DNA of 64,000 nt, taken from contig CANRGX010000009.1 of assembly GCA_947630215.1 (NCBI GenBank), positions 1-64,000 on the forward strand, in the 5' to 3' direction. A model generated the notes under the pieces. It was not told the DNA's origin. It saw only the letters and a program-made list of their open reading frames with translations, and did no database searches. The position numbers were made by a program, and so were the translations under genes. Source of the stretch: an uncultured Eisenbergiella sp. (GTDB lineage: Bacteria > Bacillota > Clostridia > Lachnospirales > Lachnospiraceae). Shown here piece after piece: positions 54,701 to 62,366 of this stretch; the first letter of the stretch is position 1; every line of letters begins with the position of its first letter.

Positions 54701-54889
54701 CGCATCAGCAATAGCATCCTCCGGCATTTTCGGATTCAGTCTGTGCAGCGCTGATAGCAATTCTTCTTCGTATAATGGACTACGGAAGTCACGCTCCAAA
54801 TCTGGCGCATAAACATATCTGTATCCCATGTTTTGGAATAATTCGATTATCGAATTCTCATAGTCCGCTTCGGTATAAAATCCTGACAT
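51719..54889 (-). CDS. hsdR: Type I restriction endonuclease subunit R
   Basis: 1056 residues. The N-terminal PD-(D/E)xK nuclease has Asp135 in RPDVLLF and Glu149-Lys151 in IELKSP. The translocase follows with HTQGSGKS at about 287-294 and DEAHRSQYG at 398-406, FTGTPI as motif III and a helical C-terminus that docks on HsdM. It pulls DNA through the complex and cuts far from unmodified sites. ATG 54889 follows AAGGAG. A 93-base gap separates it from the small Cys protein. No defect seen. Confidence 0.96.
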   Translation of the reverse strand: MSGFYTEADYENSIIELFQNMGYRYVYAPDLERDFRSPLYEEELLSALHRLNPKMPEDAIADALFKLKNFENAELVQKNELFMDYLQHGIEVRYFVKGEERSGLVYIVDYKNPDNNSFVVANQWSFIENSNKRPDVLLFLNGLPVVLIELKSPSREETDASEGYLQIRNYMQEIPLMFIYNCICVISDHLTSKAGTITSGEDRFMEWKTKDGSYENTQYAQFDTFFEGMFEKERLLDIIKNFICFSNEGLKKFKILAGYHQYFAVRKAIESTKNATVTDGKGGVFWHTQGSGKSLSMVFYAHLLQEALDSPTIVVITDRNDLDDQLYGQFAKCKDFLRQEPVHATCRKLTETSGKNDIGLKDWLDGRQANGIIFTTMQKFEESSEPLSERRNIIVMADEAHRSQYGLKEKVDAKTGEIKVGTARIIRDSLPNATYIGFTGTPIAAKDRNTREVFGDYIDIYDMTQAVEDGATRPVYYESRVIKLKFDEATLHLIDQEYDIMANNADPEVVEKSKKELGQMEAVLGNDATIDSLVNDILDHYENYRAELLTGKAMVVAYSRAIAMKIYNRILELRPSWKEKVKVVMTESNKDPEEWRAVIGNKRRRDELAKEFKDNNSEMKIAIVVDMWLTGFDVPSLATMYVYKPMQGYNLMQAIARVNRVFQDKEGGLIVDYVGIASALKQAMNDYTARDKKNYGDTDIAKVAYPKFLEKLSICRDLFHGYDYSKFTNGTDLERSKAITGAVNFIVGTDKEREREDFIKEALLLRQALSLCSSLVERDLRVEAAFFESVRVLVMRLMNQGEGKKISLPEMNARINELLKSSIKSDGVINLFSDVKEEFSLFDPKFLKEISKMKEKNLAVELLKKLIAEQIQIYRRTNVVKSEKFSEIIQGVMNRYLNGMLTNEEVIEELLKMAQQIREAHDAGDELGLSEDELAFYDALTKPQAIKDFYENDELIAITKELTEALRKNRSIDWQKRDSARAKMRMMIKRLLKKHKYPPEGMDDAVATVMLQCELWTDNNDMEHRVVNYAEAFSKKAQDLQMVAEEPAPYGTKKED

Positions 54890-54982
54890 GAGTCTCACTC
54901 CTTCGTTTATTTCTTACATTATCCTCTTCTTAGAGTTGTTTTTCATTCATCTTTGCTCCGTTTCAAACAAGAATTTAGCGGC

Positions 54983-55189
54983 CTAACCCTTGAGCTTTTG
55001 GTACTGCTTCTTCCATGCACGAGATGGCTTACGACAGATTCCATCCTTGCTCACAAAAGCGCAAACACCAGCAAGGCCATTGTTACCACAGATGTCGGGA
55101 TTGTTTTGACGGCAGCCATAGGTCTGCAATTCAGTGTCCACCTCGTTGAGAGGAGCATTAAAGGGAATCCTCAGTTCCTTTTCGTTCAT
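54983..55189 (-). CDS. Small four-cysteine protein between hsdS and hsdR
   Basis: 68 residues; Cys26, Cys34, Cys43 and Cys52 lie in GCRQNNPDICGNNG and GVCAFVSKDGICRKPSR. The C-terminus is very basic (RAWKKQYQKLKG). The ATG overlaps the hsdS stop (ATGA) with GGAGG seven bases upstream, so it is translated with hsdS. The spacing fits a zinc-binding or disulphide knuckle with a nucleic-acid-binding tail. No named family is known to me. An accessory of the type I complex is the simplest idea, inferred from position. Confidence 0.7.
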   Translation of the reverse strand: MNEKELRIPFNAPLNEVDTELQTYGCRQNNPDICGNNGLAGVCAFVSKDGICRKPSRAWKKQYQKLKG

Positions 55190-56385
55190 AACGACACCTC
55201 CGAAACATCAAGCTGTCCTGACATAAGCTGAGGAAGTAGCTCATCACGCAGGGATGCAAGTTTACGGTTCTCTATACGATTAGCGATAACAAGATCGTAT
55301 AGAGGAGCAAGAAGACCACCTATGCGGTCATAGTCAGATTGTGAAGGAATCAGCACTTCTGCTTTTGACAGTTCTTCGCGCTTGATATGTCCCATCGTTG
55401 TGGCCATGTCTGCAGCGATAGCAGCGAACTTTTGCAGATGGTGGTTTGTCCATGCGTAATAGAACCATTTATCGTAGGTGGAGGATGTGACTTTAAATAA
55501 ATGCTGATTCAAACCACAAGTCCCTCCGCACCAAAGATCAACAAGGAGGCTGCCCGACCATGAAAATATTACATCGCCGTCATGAACAATATATTCTGGC
55601 TTGATGGAAGGTGAGCATAATTCACTGTTAAAATCGCAGGAACCTTGGCGCAGTTCTTTGATTTTAAGAACAGGCAGACCTTGCTCATCATCCTTTGGAC
55701 GGTACTTCTGCATTGCGAGTCCATTGAGGTAATCGGCAATACCAAGCAGAGAGCTTTCTTGCCAGCCATCTGGGATGCGGTCAAGCATAAGGAACTCTTG
55801 GGTAAAAATGCTTTGCGCTTGCTCAAGTAAATTCTTGTTTATCTGCTTGTTAAGCTCCTCCTTCTCGCAAAATAAGTAGTAATAATCTCCTATGCACTTT
55901 TGAATATTCATAGGCGGCACAGGAATCAATAGTTCTTTTAGTTGTTGTTTTTTAAAGTGAGGAATTACATCTCCTACAGTTGTCGCTGTTATCTGTTTTT
56001 GAATTCGTTCACTACGCAATACAGCAAAAAGATATTTGTTGTACACAACATCCGAATTAACTCGAAAAGCAACCATATCTTGAGCTATACAAAAATCGAC
56101 CGGATCAGGAACCATGCAAACTCTCCCCGGCGTTCCCTTGTTAACAAAAATTATATCTCCGGGTTCTGGATGCGCTCTGAACCAATTTCGATATGTTTCG
56201 TCATTTAATGTTCTGATCTTTTCGTAGGACGGATATAGGTTTTCATTTCGTATACAATTTGTTGCAATCAGGACATGTTCTCCCTCCGGGTCTGTAGGAA
56301 CTGTTTTTCCTCTATTATCAACAATATAATCAAGCAAGTCTGGTAACTCATGCAATTTGGCATCTTTCCATATATTAAATCTCAT
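55186..56385 (-). CDS. hsdS: Type I restriction specificity subunit S
   Basis: 399 residues with two target-recognition domains, each followed by a coiled-coil spacer: TRD1 about 1-165 and spacer 165-200 (KCIGDYYYLFCEKEELNKQINKNLLEQ), TRD2 about 205-345 and spacer 350-390 (RIGGLLAPLYDLVIANRIENRKLASLRDELLPQLMSGQL). It reads a bipartite DNA site for HsdM and HsdR. It overlaps the hsdM stop by 11 bases. One full gene is present, with no second hsdS or inverted repeats, so no shuffling system is visible. Confidence 0.95.
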   Translation of the reverse strand: MRFNIWKDAKLHELPDLLDYIVDNRGKTVPTDPEGEHVLIATNCIRNENLYPSYEKIRTLNDETYRNWFRAHPEPGDIIFVNKGTPGRVCMVPDPVDFCIAQDMVAFRVNSDVVYNKYLFAVLRSERIQKQITATTVGDVIPHFKKQQLKELLIPVPPMNIQKCIGDYYYLFCEKEELNKQINKNLLEQAQSIFTQEFLMLDRIPDGWQESSLLGIADYLNGLAMQKYRPKDDEQGLPVLKIKELRQGSCDFNSELCSPSIKPEYIVHDGDVIFSWSGSLLVDLWCGGTCGLNQHLFKVTSSTYDKWFYYAWTNHHLQKFAAIAADMATTMGHIKREELSKAEVLIPSQSDYDRIGGLLAPLYDLVIANRIENRKLASLRDELLPQLMSGQLDVSEVSL

Positions 56386-57880
56386 ATCCAATCGCCCCCA
56401 ACTTCTTACGAATCTCATCCTCAAGCTCGTGAGAGCGTTCGAACATGTCAGAAAGCTCTGATGTCAGTCTGGTCATTTTCTCTTCGAATGGTTCGCCGTC
56501 ATCTTCCTGCTCCTCGATACCAACATAGCGTCCCGGAGTCAGAACATAATCCTGCTTTGCGATATCCTGAATCGTCGCTACAGAACAGAAGCCCTTTTCA
56601 TCCTCAAGTGTGCCGTTCTGGAAAGCCTCGAATGTATCTGCGAGCTTTTGGATATCTTCCTCCGTAAAATCTCGATGCTTACGGTCTACCATATGTCCCA
56701 TCTTACGGGCATCGATAAAGACTGTTTTACCTTTCTGTTTCTTGCCCTTTGAAATGAACCAGAGCGTCGCAGGGATTGTTACACTATAGAAGAGCTGTGG
56801 AGGCATAGCGATAATGCCTTCGATCAAATCATCCTCGATAATCTTCTTTCTGATTTCACCCTCGCCGCCACTCTGGGAAGACAGTGCTCCATTTGCAAGA
56901 ACAAGTCCGATCTTGCCATTTGGAGCAAGATGATGGATCATATGTTGAATCCATGCAAAGTTGGCATTACTCGCAGGCGGGATTCCGTATTTCCAGCGAA
57001 CATCGTCCATTAGCTTACCCTGCCCCCACGGATTATAGTTGAAGGGAGGATTGGCCAGAATGAAGTCTGCCTTCAATGTCGGATGAAGGTCATTCGTAAA
57101 TGTATCGGCATGATAAGCACCAAGGTCTGCATCGAGGCCACGAATCGTAAGATTCATGATGGCCATCTTCCAAGTGTCCGGATTGGCCTCTTGACCATAA
57201 ATTGAAATCGAGCCACGATTGCCAGAATGCGCCTGAATAAACTTCGCACTCTGTACAAACATACCGCCACTGCCGCAGCAGCAATCGTATACACGGCAGT
57301 TTGAATATGGCTTCAGGATTGAAACCAGTGTGTTTACGATGCTTGACGGCGTATAGAATTCACCACCGCCTTTGCCTTCTTTTTCGGCAAACTGAGCGAT
57401 GCAGTATTCGTAGGTTCTGCCGAGGACATCTCGATTACCTTCAGTCTCTCCCATATCCATGTTGGTAAAGAGGTCAACGACATCTCCGAGGACTCTCTTG
57501 TCCAGATCTGGACTGGCATAATTCTTTGGAAGCACGTTCTTGAGTTTCTTGTTATCGGCTTCGATTGCACGCATAGCATCATCAATAACCGTTCCGATTT
57601 CCGGCTTATGTGCTGCTGCCGCAATCTTATCCCAACGAGCATCCTCCGGCACGAAGAATACGTTATCCTCAAGATATGCATCCGGATCATCCTCGAATCC
57701 ATCTCCTTCGGCCACAAGCTGTTGATACTTCTTGTCAAATGCCGTAGAGATGTACTTCAGGAAAATAAGCCCAATTATTACGTTTCTATATTCTGATGCC
57801 GGGATATGTCCCCACAACACGCATGCCGCATCCCAGATTTGTTTTTCAAAGCCGATATTGGCAGTATTCTTTTCAGCCAT
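56375..57880 (-). CDS. hsdM: Type I DNA methyltransferase subunit M
   Basis: 501 residues. N-terminal HsdM_N helical domain (QIWDAACVLWGHIPASEYRNVIIGLIFLKYI), then the adenine-N6 methylase: SAM motif VYDCCCGSGGMF at about 197-208 and catalytic NPPF at 277-280. It protects host DNA by methylating the HsdS site. ATG 57880 follows GAGG; a longer frame lacks a good start. It stands 64 bases after the AAA ATPase gene and is the first of the hsd genes. Confidence 0.96.
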   Translation of the reverse strand: MAEKNTANIGFEKQIWDAACVLWGHIPASEYRNVIIGLIFLKYISTAFDKKYQQLVAEGDGFEDDPDAYLEDNVFFVPEDARWDKIAAAAHKPEIGTVIDDAMRAIEADNKKLKNVLPKNYASPDLDKRVLGDVVDLFTNMDMGETEGNRDVLGRTYEYCIAQFAEKEGKGGGEFYTPSSIVNTLVSILKPYSNCRVYDCCCGSGGMFVQSAKFIQAHSGNRGSISIYGQEANPDTWKMAIMNLTIRGLDADLGAYHADTFTNDLHPTLKADFILANPPFNYNPWGQGKLMDDVRWKYGIPPASNANFAWIQHMIHHLAPNGKIGLVLANGALSSQSGGEGEIRKKIIEDDLIEGIIAMPPQLFYSVTIPATLWFISKGKKQKGKTVFIDARKMGHMVDRKHRDFTEEDIQKLADTFEAFQNGTLEDEKGFCSVATIQDIAKQDYVLTPGRYVGIEEQEDDGEPFEEKMTRLTSELSDMFERSHELEDEIRKKLGAIGYEI

Positions 57881-57944
57881 TGTGTTTACCTCACTTTTCT
57901 TTTTTATCATTATTCTACCAAGCCATCGGTACAATTATCAGGAC

Positions 57945-60230
57945 TTATTCCAATTCCTCCATCATGTGCTTAAAGTGCTGTCCCTGATTCATCACCTCAA
58001 AGATGGAATAAAAAACGCTTCTGTACTGGTCACAATCGATGCTCTCATCTACAAAGTGGAGTCCATCGTTGAAAGCATCCGACCTATTGATGTAAGACAG
58101 CATAGCTTGTGCCAGATGGTATTTTGTATAATCTGGAACGCCACCGGCAGCTTCATCCATGATCTGCTTCTTTATCGCTTCAAGCACTGTAGTGCTAAGA
58201 ACGGTGCTTTCAAAGCCACACAATTGTAAAAAGTAGTATTCAAGGATTCTCCGAATCACGTTCATGAGCGGAATCGGTGCATCCAACTTTTCATATTCCC
58301 GCCAGAGAGCCGCATAAGAATTCTGAACCGGATTGAAGTTCCTATCCTTCTCAGAGACTTTTGTGGCCTCGATTACGCATTTCTCCACAGTCGAGATGTT
58401 GTTCTTCTTGTTTACCTTAAAGAACGACACGTACCGGTAATGGCTAACCTGATTGTATGTGATCTCTCTGTGGAAGAAGGCATTGTGCGTCAGGATGAAT
58501 ATCTGCTGAATATACTTTCCTTTATATTCGTGGTCTTCCAGTCGGACGTTATTGCTGCATACGCCCAACATTTCACGCACCAGTGCACTGACGATAAAGA
58601 GCGCACTGGAGTCCATACTGGAAACAGGATCATCTATGACCACGATCTTATCCTTGCCGGAGTCCGTCTCGGTCTGGCTGCCGCGCACCAAGTGGTAGAA
58701 GTACAGGAAAGCAATGAAGTTACGCTCACCCTCGCTGAGCTTTTCCGCAACCTTGCCACCCTCCCTGATGACCTCGTAAGTACCTTTGACGCCTTCCTTT
58801 TCGCGGAGCCGGAATCCTTCAAATCCAGAATCCTTCAGATGGGCATTGATGCTTTCCACCGTAGTCGCCGTGTTGATCACGCTGGCATTGAGTTTATTAA
58901 TTTCAGCCGACAGAGCTTTATATTTCTCCTGCAGCTTTTTGACCTCTCCGTCCAGTCTCTTAGCCTCAGCCTCAATATCGCTCTTGCTCTTTGTATAGGC
59001 CGCCACTTTATCCTTCAGGATAAATGCGATTTTCTCCCATACCATATTGAAGCATTCAAGCTGCTTGTCCGGCTTGGTAGCTACGATGTCGTTATTCTCC
59101 TGAATCAGTTCATTGATACCCGCTACGACTGTATCAATATCAGAGAGAATGGTATCTGTATCTTTGAGCGCCACGGCCTCACCCGGTGTAGTCCGTTTCT
59201 TTGCTATCAGCTGCTCATTCTCTGTAATGACAGTTTCAAGCTGCGCCACGAGCTTTTCATATTCTGCGGTCTTAACCTTCGGGAAAACATCGCTCAAATT
59301 ATTTTTCAGCAGTTCAAGCAGGTCTGCCATCTTTCTTGCGTATTCCGCTTTGAAAGTTTCCAAAGCATCAAGAGCCTTCTGGTATCCCTCGTCAAAGGCC
59401 TCTGCGATATCCTTTTCAAAGGTATCCGGCAACTTTCTCTGACAGAACGGACACTTGTCCTCATCATGGCCAACCACATAATCAGCGTGGCCGTGCTTCA
59501 CCCATTCGGTCGCATTCAGTGCCTTCATGAACTGTGCGAACTGTGTCTCGCTCCGGCTGGTTACTTTTTCACCGAGATGACATACTCCAGACAGATCATA
59601 TTCGCCTTCCAAATCACCAGTGGACTTAAATAGTGGATATTTCCGAGCCTTTGGATCATAGGCAATATCGTATAGCTTCTGAATATCCTCTTTTTTGTGT
59701 TCAACCGGCGAGTGTTTTCCAGACAACACTTCATCTGTAAATTGGAGCTTCTTTTTCTTGCCATTCTGCGTCTGGTCAAAGCTCTTTCTTATATCCTCCG
59801 TATCATCCCAGCATGTAGTTTCGAATGCGTCGCGCAGTGGTTTCAGCTCACCACTCTTTTTGTCGCGGTCTTCAGCAGCCTGCTTGCCATCAGCTATAAC
59901 GCCTTTTCTTTCCTCCGTCTTATCATCAATCTGCTTCCTTGTCTCGGCGTTTTCCTCGCTGAGTGTGAATACGCCCTTGAGATCACCGTAGTTTGCCAGA
60001 TTGCGATCTATAAACTCCTGATTGTAAATGAGGATCGTGTAGTCGGCAGGATTTACACCGGTCTGCCATTCAAGGCACTCCGGATGTTCAAACGCATATG
60101 CTACCGTGCTTTTACCAGCTCCATTTTTCCCAAAAAAGAAATTGATATATGTAGGTTCTACCGTCTCACCATGAAAAGTGGCAGCATCTAATTTTATATT
60201 TGTTATGAGGGACTTCATCTTGTCCTGCAT
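57945..60230 (-). CDS. PrrC/RloC-like AAA_13 ATPase, probable anticodon nuclease
   Basis: 761 residues from ATG 60230 (GGGAG, seven bases). ABC-type motifs: GKNGAGKS at 34-41, LSEGE, VIDDPVSSMD and the H-loop ILTHN. A coiled coil around 290-510 and a CPFC pair at 260-263 recall the zinc hook of RloC. C-terminal R660/R661-x-E664 and His725 fit the Arg-Glu-His triad known for PrrC tRNA anticodon nucleases. PrrC is held inactive by a type I restriction complex and cuts tRNA-Lys when phage blocks it. The placement just upstream of hsdM agrees with that. tRNA target not known. Confidence 0.8.
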   Translation of the reverse strand: MQDKMKSLITNIKLDAATFHGETVEPTYINFFFGKNGAGKSTVAYAFEHPECLEWQTGVNPADYTILIYNQEFIDRNLANYGDLKGVFTLSEENAETRKQIDDKTEERKGVIADGKQAAEDRDKKSGELKPLRDAFETTCWDDTEDIRKSFDQTQNGKKKKLQFTDEVLSGKHSPVEHKKEDIQKLYDIAYDPKARKYPLFKSTGDLEGEYDLSGVCHLGEKVTSRSETQFAQFMKALNATEWVKHGHADYVVGHDEDKCPFCQRKLPDTFEKDIAEAFDEGYQKALDALETFKAEYARKMADLLELLKNNLSDVFPKVKTAEYEKLVAQLETVITENEQLIAKKRTTPGEAVALKDTDTILSDIDTVVAGINELIQENNDIVATKPDKQLECFNMVWEKIAFILKDKVAAYTKSKSDIEAEAKRLDGEVKKLQEKYKALSAEINKLNASVINTATTVESINAHLKDSGFEGFRLREKEGVKGTYEVIREGGKVAEKLSEGERNFIAFLYFYHLVRGSQTETDSGKDKIVVIDDPVSSMDSSALFIVSALVREMLGVCSNNVRLEDHEYKGKYIQQIFILTHNAFFHREITYNQVSHYRYVSFFKVNKKNNISTVEKCVIEATKVSEKDRNFNPVQNSYAALWREYEKLDAPIPLMNVIRRILEYYFLQLCGFESTVLSTTVLEAIKKQIMDEAAGGVPDYTKYHLAQAMLSYINRSDAFNDGLHFVDESIDCDQYRSVFYSIFEVMNQGQHFKHMMEELE

Positions 60231-60268
60231 AGGCTTTCTCCCTTCTGCCACATTTCTGCGTGCAACAT

Positions 60269-60481
60269 TTAATCCGTGATCTTCCCATCACGTAGCCATT
60301 CATCGACTTCGGAAATTTTGAATTTATAGCGTTTTCCCGCGCGATAGAATGGCAGTTTTCCGTCTTTTATCCAATTCCTGACAGTATCTATACTTACGCT
60401 CAAGTGTTCAGCTATATCCTCAAGATTTACCCATTTTTCAGGCATTGCTTCATTTGTAATAATTTCGTTTTCGTTATTCAT
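60269..60481 (-). CDS. Small helix-turn-helix protein (excisionase/MerR type)
   Basis: 70 residues from ATG 60481 behind GGAGG. The winged helix-turn-helix reads VNLEDIAEHLSVSIDTVRNWIKDGKLPFYRAGKRYKFKISEVDEWL, the common excisionase-family DNA-binding domain. Here it sits inside the defence operon, overlapping the end of the 216-residue gene by 13 bases' distance, so it is more likely an autoregulator of the array than an excision factor. A role for element excision cannot be excluded. Confidence 0.88.
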   Translation of the reverse strand: MNNENEIITNEAMPEKWVNLEDIAEHLSVSIDTVRNWIKDGKLPFYRAGKRYKFKISEVDEWLRDGKITD

Positions 60482-60494
60482 GTACTTTCCTCCA

Positions 60495-61145
60495 TCAATG
60501 CGAATCACCAATGGTGAATACGGGAATTTGGACTCCTCCTTCAAGCAGCTCCTGAATCAGATCGCAGCGTTTGATTGACCAGTGAGTCCGGTTCAGTTCG
60601 TTGAATTTATCGTTACCTACAAGTTGAAGCTCCTCTAACAATTCGTTCAGTCTCCACTGCGGGACATCGAGTTTATAACCGCAGTAATAAACTTTTACAT
60701 AATTGTCGTAAACCTTTATATCGGGCACAAACCCGTAGATCACATTCTGGTTTTCACCAGCTTTCCCGTACTGATTATTTTCTGCCATAAAGAGCGAGGG
60801 CATGGTTTTTATCTGTTCGCGGTTTTCTTCAGTCATCGGCGCAAACTTATCCATTGTTTCCTGCGTCATGCATTGATTTAGCGCCCGGTCACGCGGAACC
60901 TTGATATACGGCCTGTCAAATTCCTCTCCGGCAAGTACAAAAATGTTGTAATACTCCCGATCCACTTTCGGAGGAAGATATATGTTTCCACCAAAACACG
61001 GCATCGACGCAGTCTGCTGCGTAATTTGCATATTGATGGTGCCGTAGTTCGGAATCATTACCGCGTCGTTCCCGCTCTGGGAATATTGCGGCTTCCCATT
61101 CGCCGGGAGATTAGCCGCAGATATTACTCTTATTTCATCACTCAT
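60495..61145 (-). CDS. Defence-operon protein with IPNYGTIN segment
   Basis: 216 residues from ATG 61145 (GGAGG eight bases upstream, overlapping the previous gene's end by eight bases). The N-terminal part contains SQSGNDAVMIPNYGTINMQI, closely matched to the C-terminus of the gene before it. The rest is alpha/beta with YYNIFVLAGEEFDRPYIKVPRD and VIYGFVPDIKVYDNYVKVYYCGYKLDVP. No named family recognised. Gene overlap and the shared segment suggest that the two proteins act together. Confidence 0.7.
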   Translation of the reverse strand: MSDEIRVISAANLPANGKPQYSQSGNDAVMIPNYGTINMQITQQTASMPCFGGNIYLPPKVDREYYNIFVLAGEEFDRPYIKVPRDRALNQCMTQETMDKFAPMTEENREQIKTMPSLFMAENNQYGKAGENQNVIYGFVPDIKVYDNYVKVYYCGYKLDVPQWRLNELLEELQLVGNDKFNELNRTHWSIKRCDLIQELLEGGVQIPVFTIGDSH

Positions 61146-62073
61146 TGGAGCCACCTCCATGCTTGCCCAGCGTCAGATTCATCGTTCCATAATTCGGGAT
61201 GACATTACTGTTGTCTCCCGTCTGTGAAATGAACAATGGATTGTTTATGATCTGCTGTCGGGGAGGAGGCGTGCCGGTTTTAGCGTCCTCATCTCCGAAA
61301 TCAAAATCGTAATCTGTCTCTGTATTATCTGAGCGCTGATCCGCATCCTCGTCTCCAAAATCGAATATCTCATCGTTCTCGGCCATGCTTGTTTCAGGCA
61401 TACGAACATTTATTGTTTTTATGATGCGCTTGCCCATATCGCCAGAATATGTTCTCGGAGCTCTGCCGTTCTCTGGACACCACCTGTCGTAGGTATCTCT
61501 GCCTACGCTGTTGTCTTTCCTATAAACAACCACATAGTGCCAGACACCCAGCAGGAATGCCGGGAGGCAGACATCATCGAGACCGCCAAGTGCGGTCTTT
61601 TTTATTTTCTGCCCGTTCTCTTCTATTTGAAACTCCTCATCCTGCTTGATGCTGTCATCTTGCTCAATTAGGTCTATCAGCGCCTTCACGAGTCTTTCAT
61701 CTTTCTTTACCTTTGTGCCTGTTTCAAGGAACAAGGCAACGAACTCTGTCATCGCACCGAGTGCGTCCTGATACTCATTCCGGACACGCTCGTCAAAAGC
61801 CTCAATCTCCGGAGTATTGCCAAAGGGCAGATACTGACCGGTCGAGGTTTTGCAAGATTTAAAGTCGTTTGTTTTTCCTTTCAGCGCACCTTCCTTCGGT
61901 TCCTGATAGTCGGGATTGATTACTTTAATCAGTCCGATTAAAACCTCCGGATCTGAGAGGCCGTCCCTCTCTCCTTTATAGTGCTGTCTTGCTTTGACGC
62001 GCTGCTTCAGCGCCTGCAATACAAGCACGAAGAAGGTGCCGCCACAAAGCCGTGGATTGTCACCTTTTGTCAT
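61138..62073 (-). CDS. First gene of the defence operon, IPNYGTMN segment at C-terminus
   Basis: 311 residues from ATG 62073 (GGAGA upstream). Residues 1-200 are mostly helical (FFVLVLQALKQRVKARQHYKGERDGLSDPEVLIG, EYQDALGAMTEFVALFLETGTKV). Two acidic repeats, DFGDEDADQ and DFGDEDAKT, follow at about 232-260, and the end reads SQTGDNSNVIPNYGTMNLTL. It resembles hypothetical proteins of conflict loci but I cannot name a family. It directly follows the operon promoter, so it may be a sensor or adaptor for the downstream modules (inference). Confidence 0.7.
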   Translation of the reverse strand: MTKGDNPRLCGGTFFVLVLQALKQRVKARQHYKGERDGLSDPEVLIGLIKVINPDYQEPKEGALKGKTNDFKSCKTSTGQYLPFGNTPEIEAFDERVRNEYQDALGAMTEFVALFLETGTKVKKDERLVKALIDLIEQDDSIKQDEEFQIEENGQKIKKTALGGLDDVCLPAFLLGVWHYVVVYRKDNSVGRDTYDRWCPENGRAPRTYSGDMGKRIIKTINVRMPETSMAENDEIFDFGDEDADQRSDNTETDYDFDFGDEDAKTGTPPPRQQIINNPLFISQTGDNSNVIPNYGTMNLTLGKHGGGSNE

Positions 62074-62155
62074 TGATTTTCTCTCCAATTTTCAAAGTCG
62101 AACCCTAAGAACCTTACGAACTATGGCAGCTGACCTACCGAACGATTGGATAGCT

Positions 62156-62173
62156 CTTGTGAGTAGTCACAAG
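62156..62173 (-). other. Inverted repeat in the leader of the defence operon
   Basis: CTTGTGA and TCACAAG around a four-base loop, a perfect seven-bp stem within the roughly 170-base leader between the promoter and the first gene. Could be an operator for the helix-turn-helix protein or an mRNA structure. Confidence 0.45.
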
Positions 62174-62253
62174 GGCGATATGACGTCTGGGAAGTGGCTG
62201 GATAGACGGGTACTATGGTTCGTGGTGTTTCCGAGTTATTCCCACCAATTCCT

Positions 62254-62282
62254 ATTATATCAGAAATACACGCAGAAATCAA
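62254..62282 (-). promoter_or_regulatory. Promoter of the defence operon
   Basis: TTGATT (62277-62282), exact 17-base spacer, and TATAAT (62254-62259) preceded by TGA, giving both a good -35 and an extended -10 on the minus strand. It is the best promoter seen before the ten-gene array. Confidence 0.7.
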
Positions 62283-62366
62283 TATGTTGCGATGAACTCC
62301 TGATGAACATGCCATGAATTTCCCTCTGTGATTGCTCAACAAATGCAAATCACAGGAGGAAATCTT

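Noticed and set aside
55186..56385. Phase-variable hsdS system
   Set aside because: There is only one full hsdS, no partial copies, no recombinase and no inverted repeats around it in the window.
60269..60481. Excisionase of the island
   Set aside because: The domain type fits, but no integrase is nearby and the gene is embedded in the defence operon, so regulator is the better reading; not excluded.
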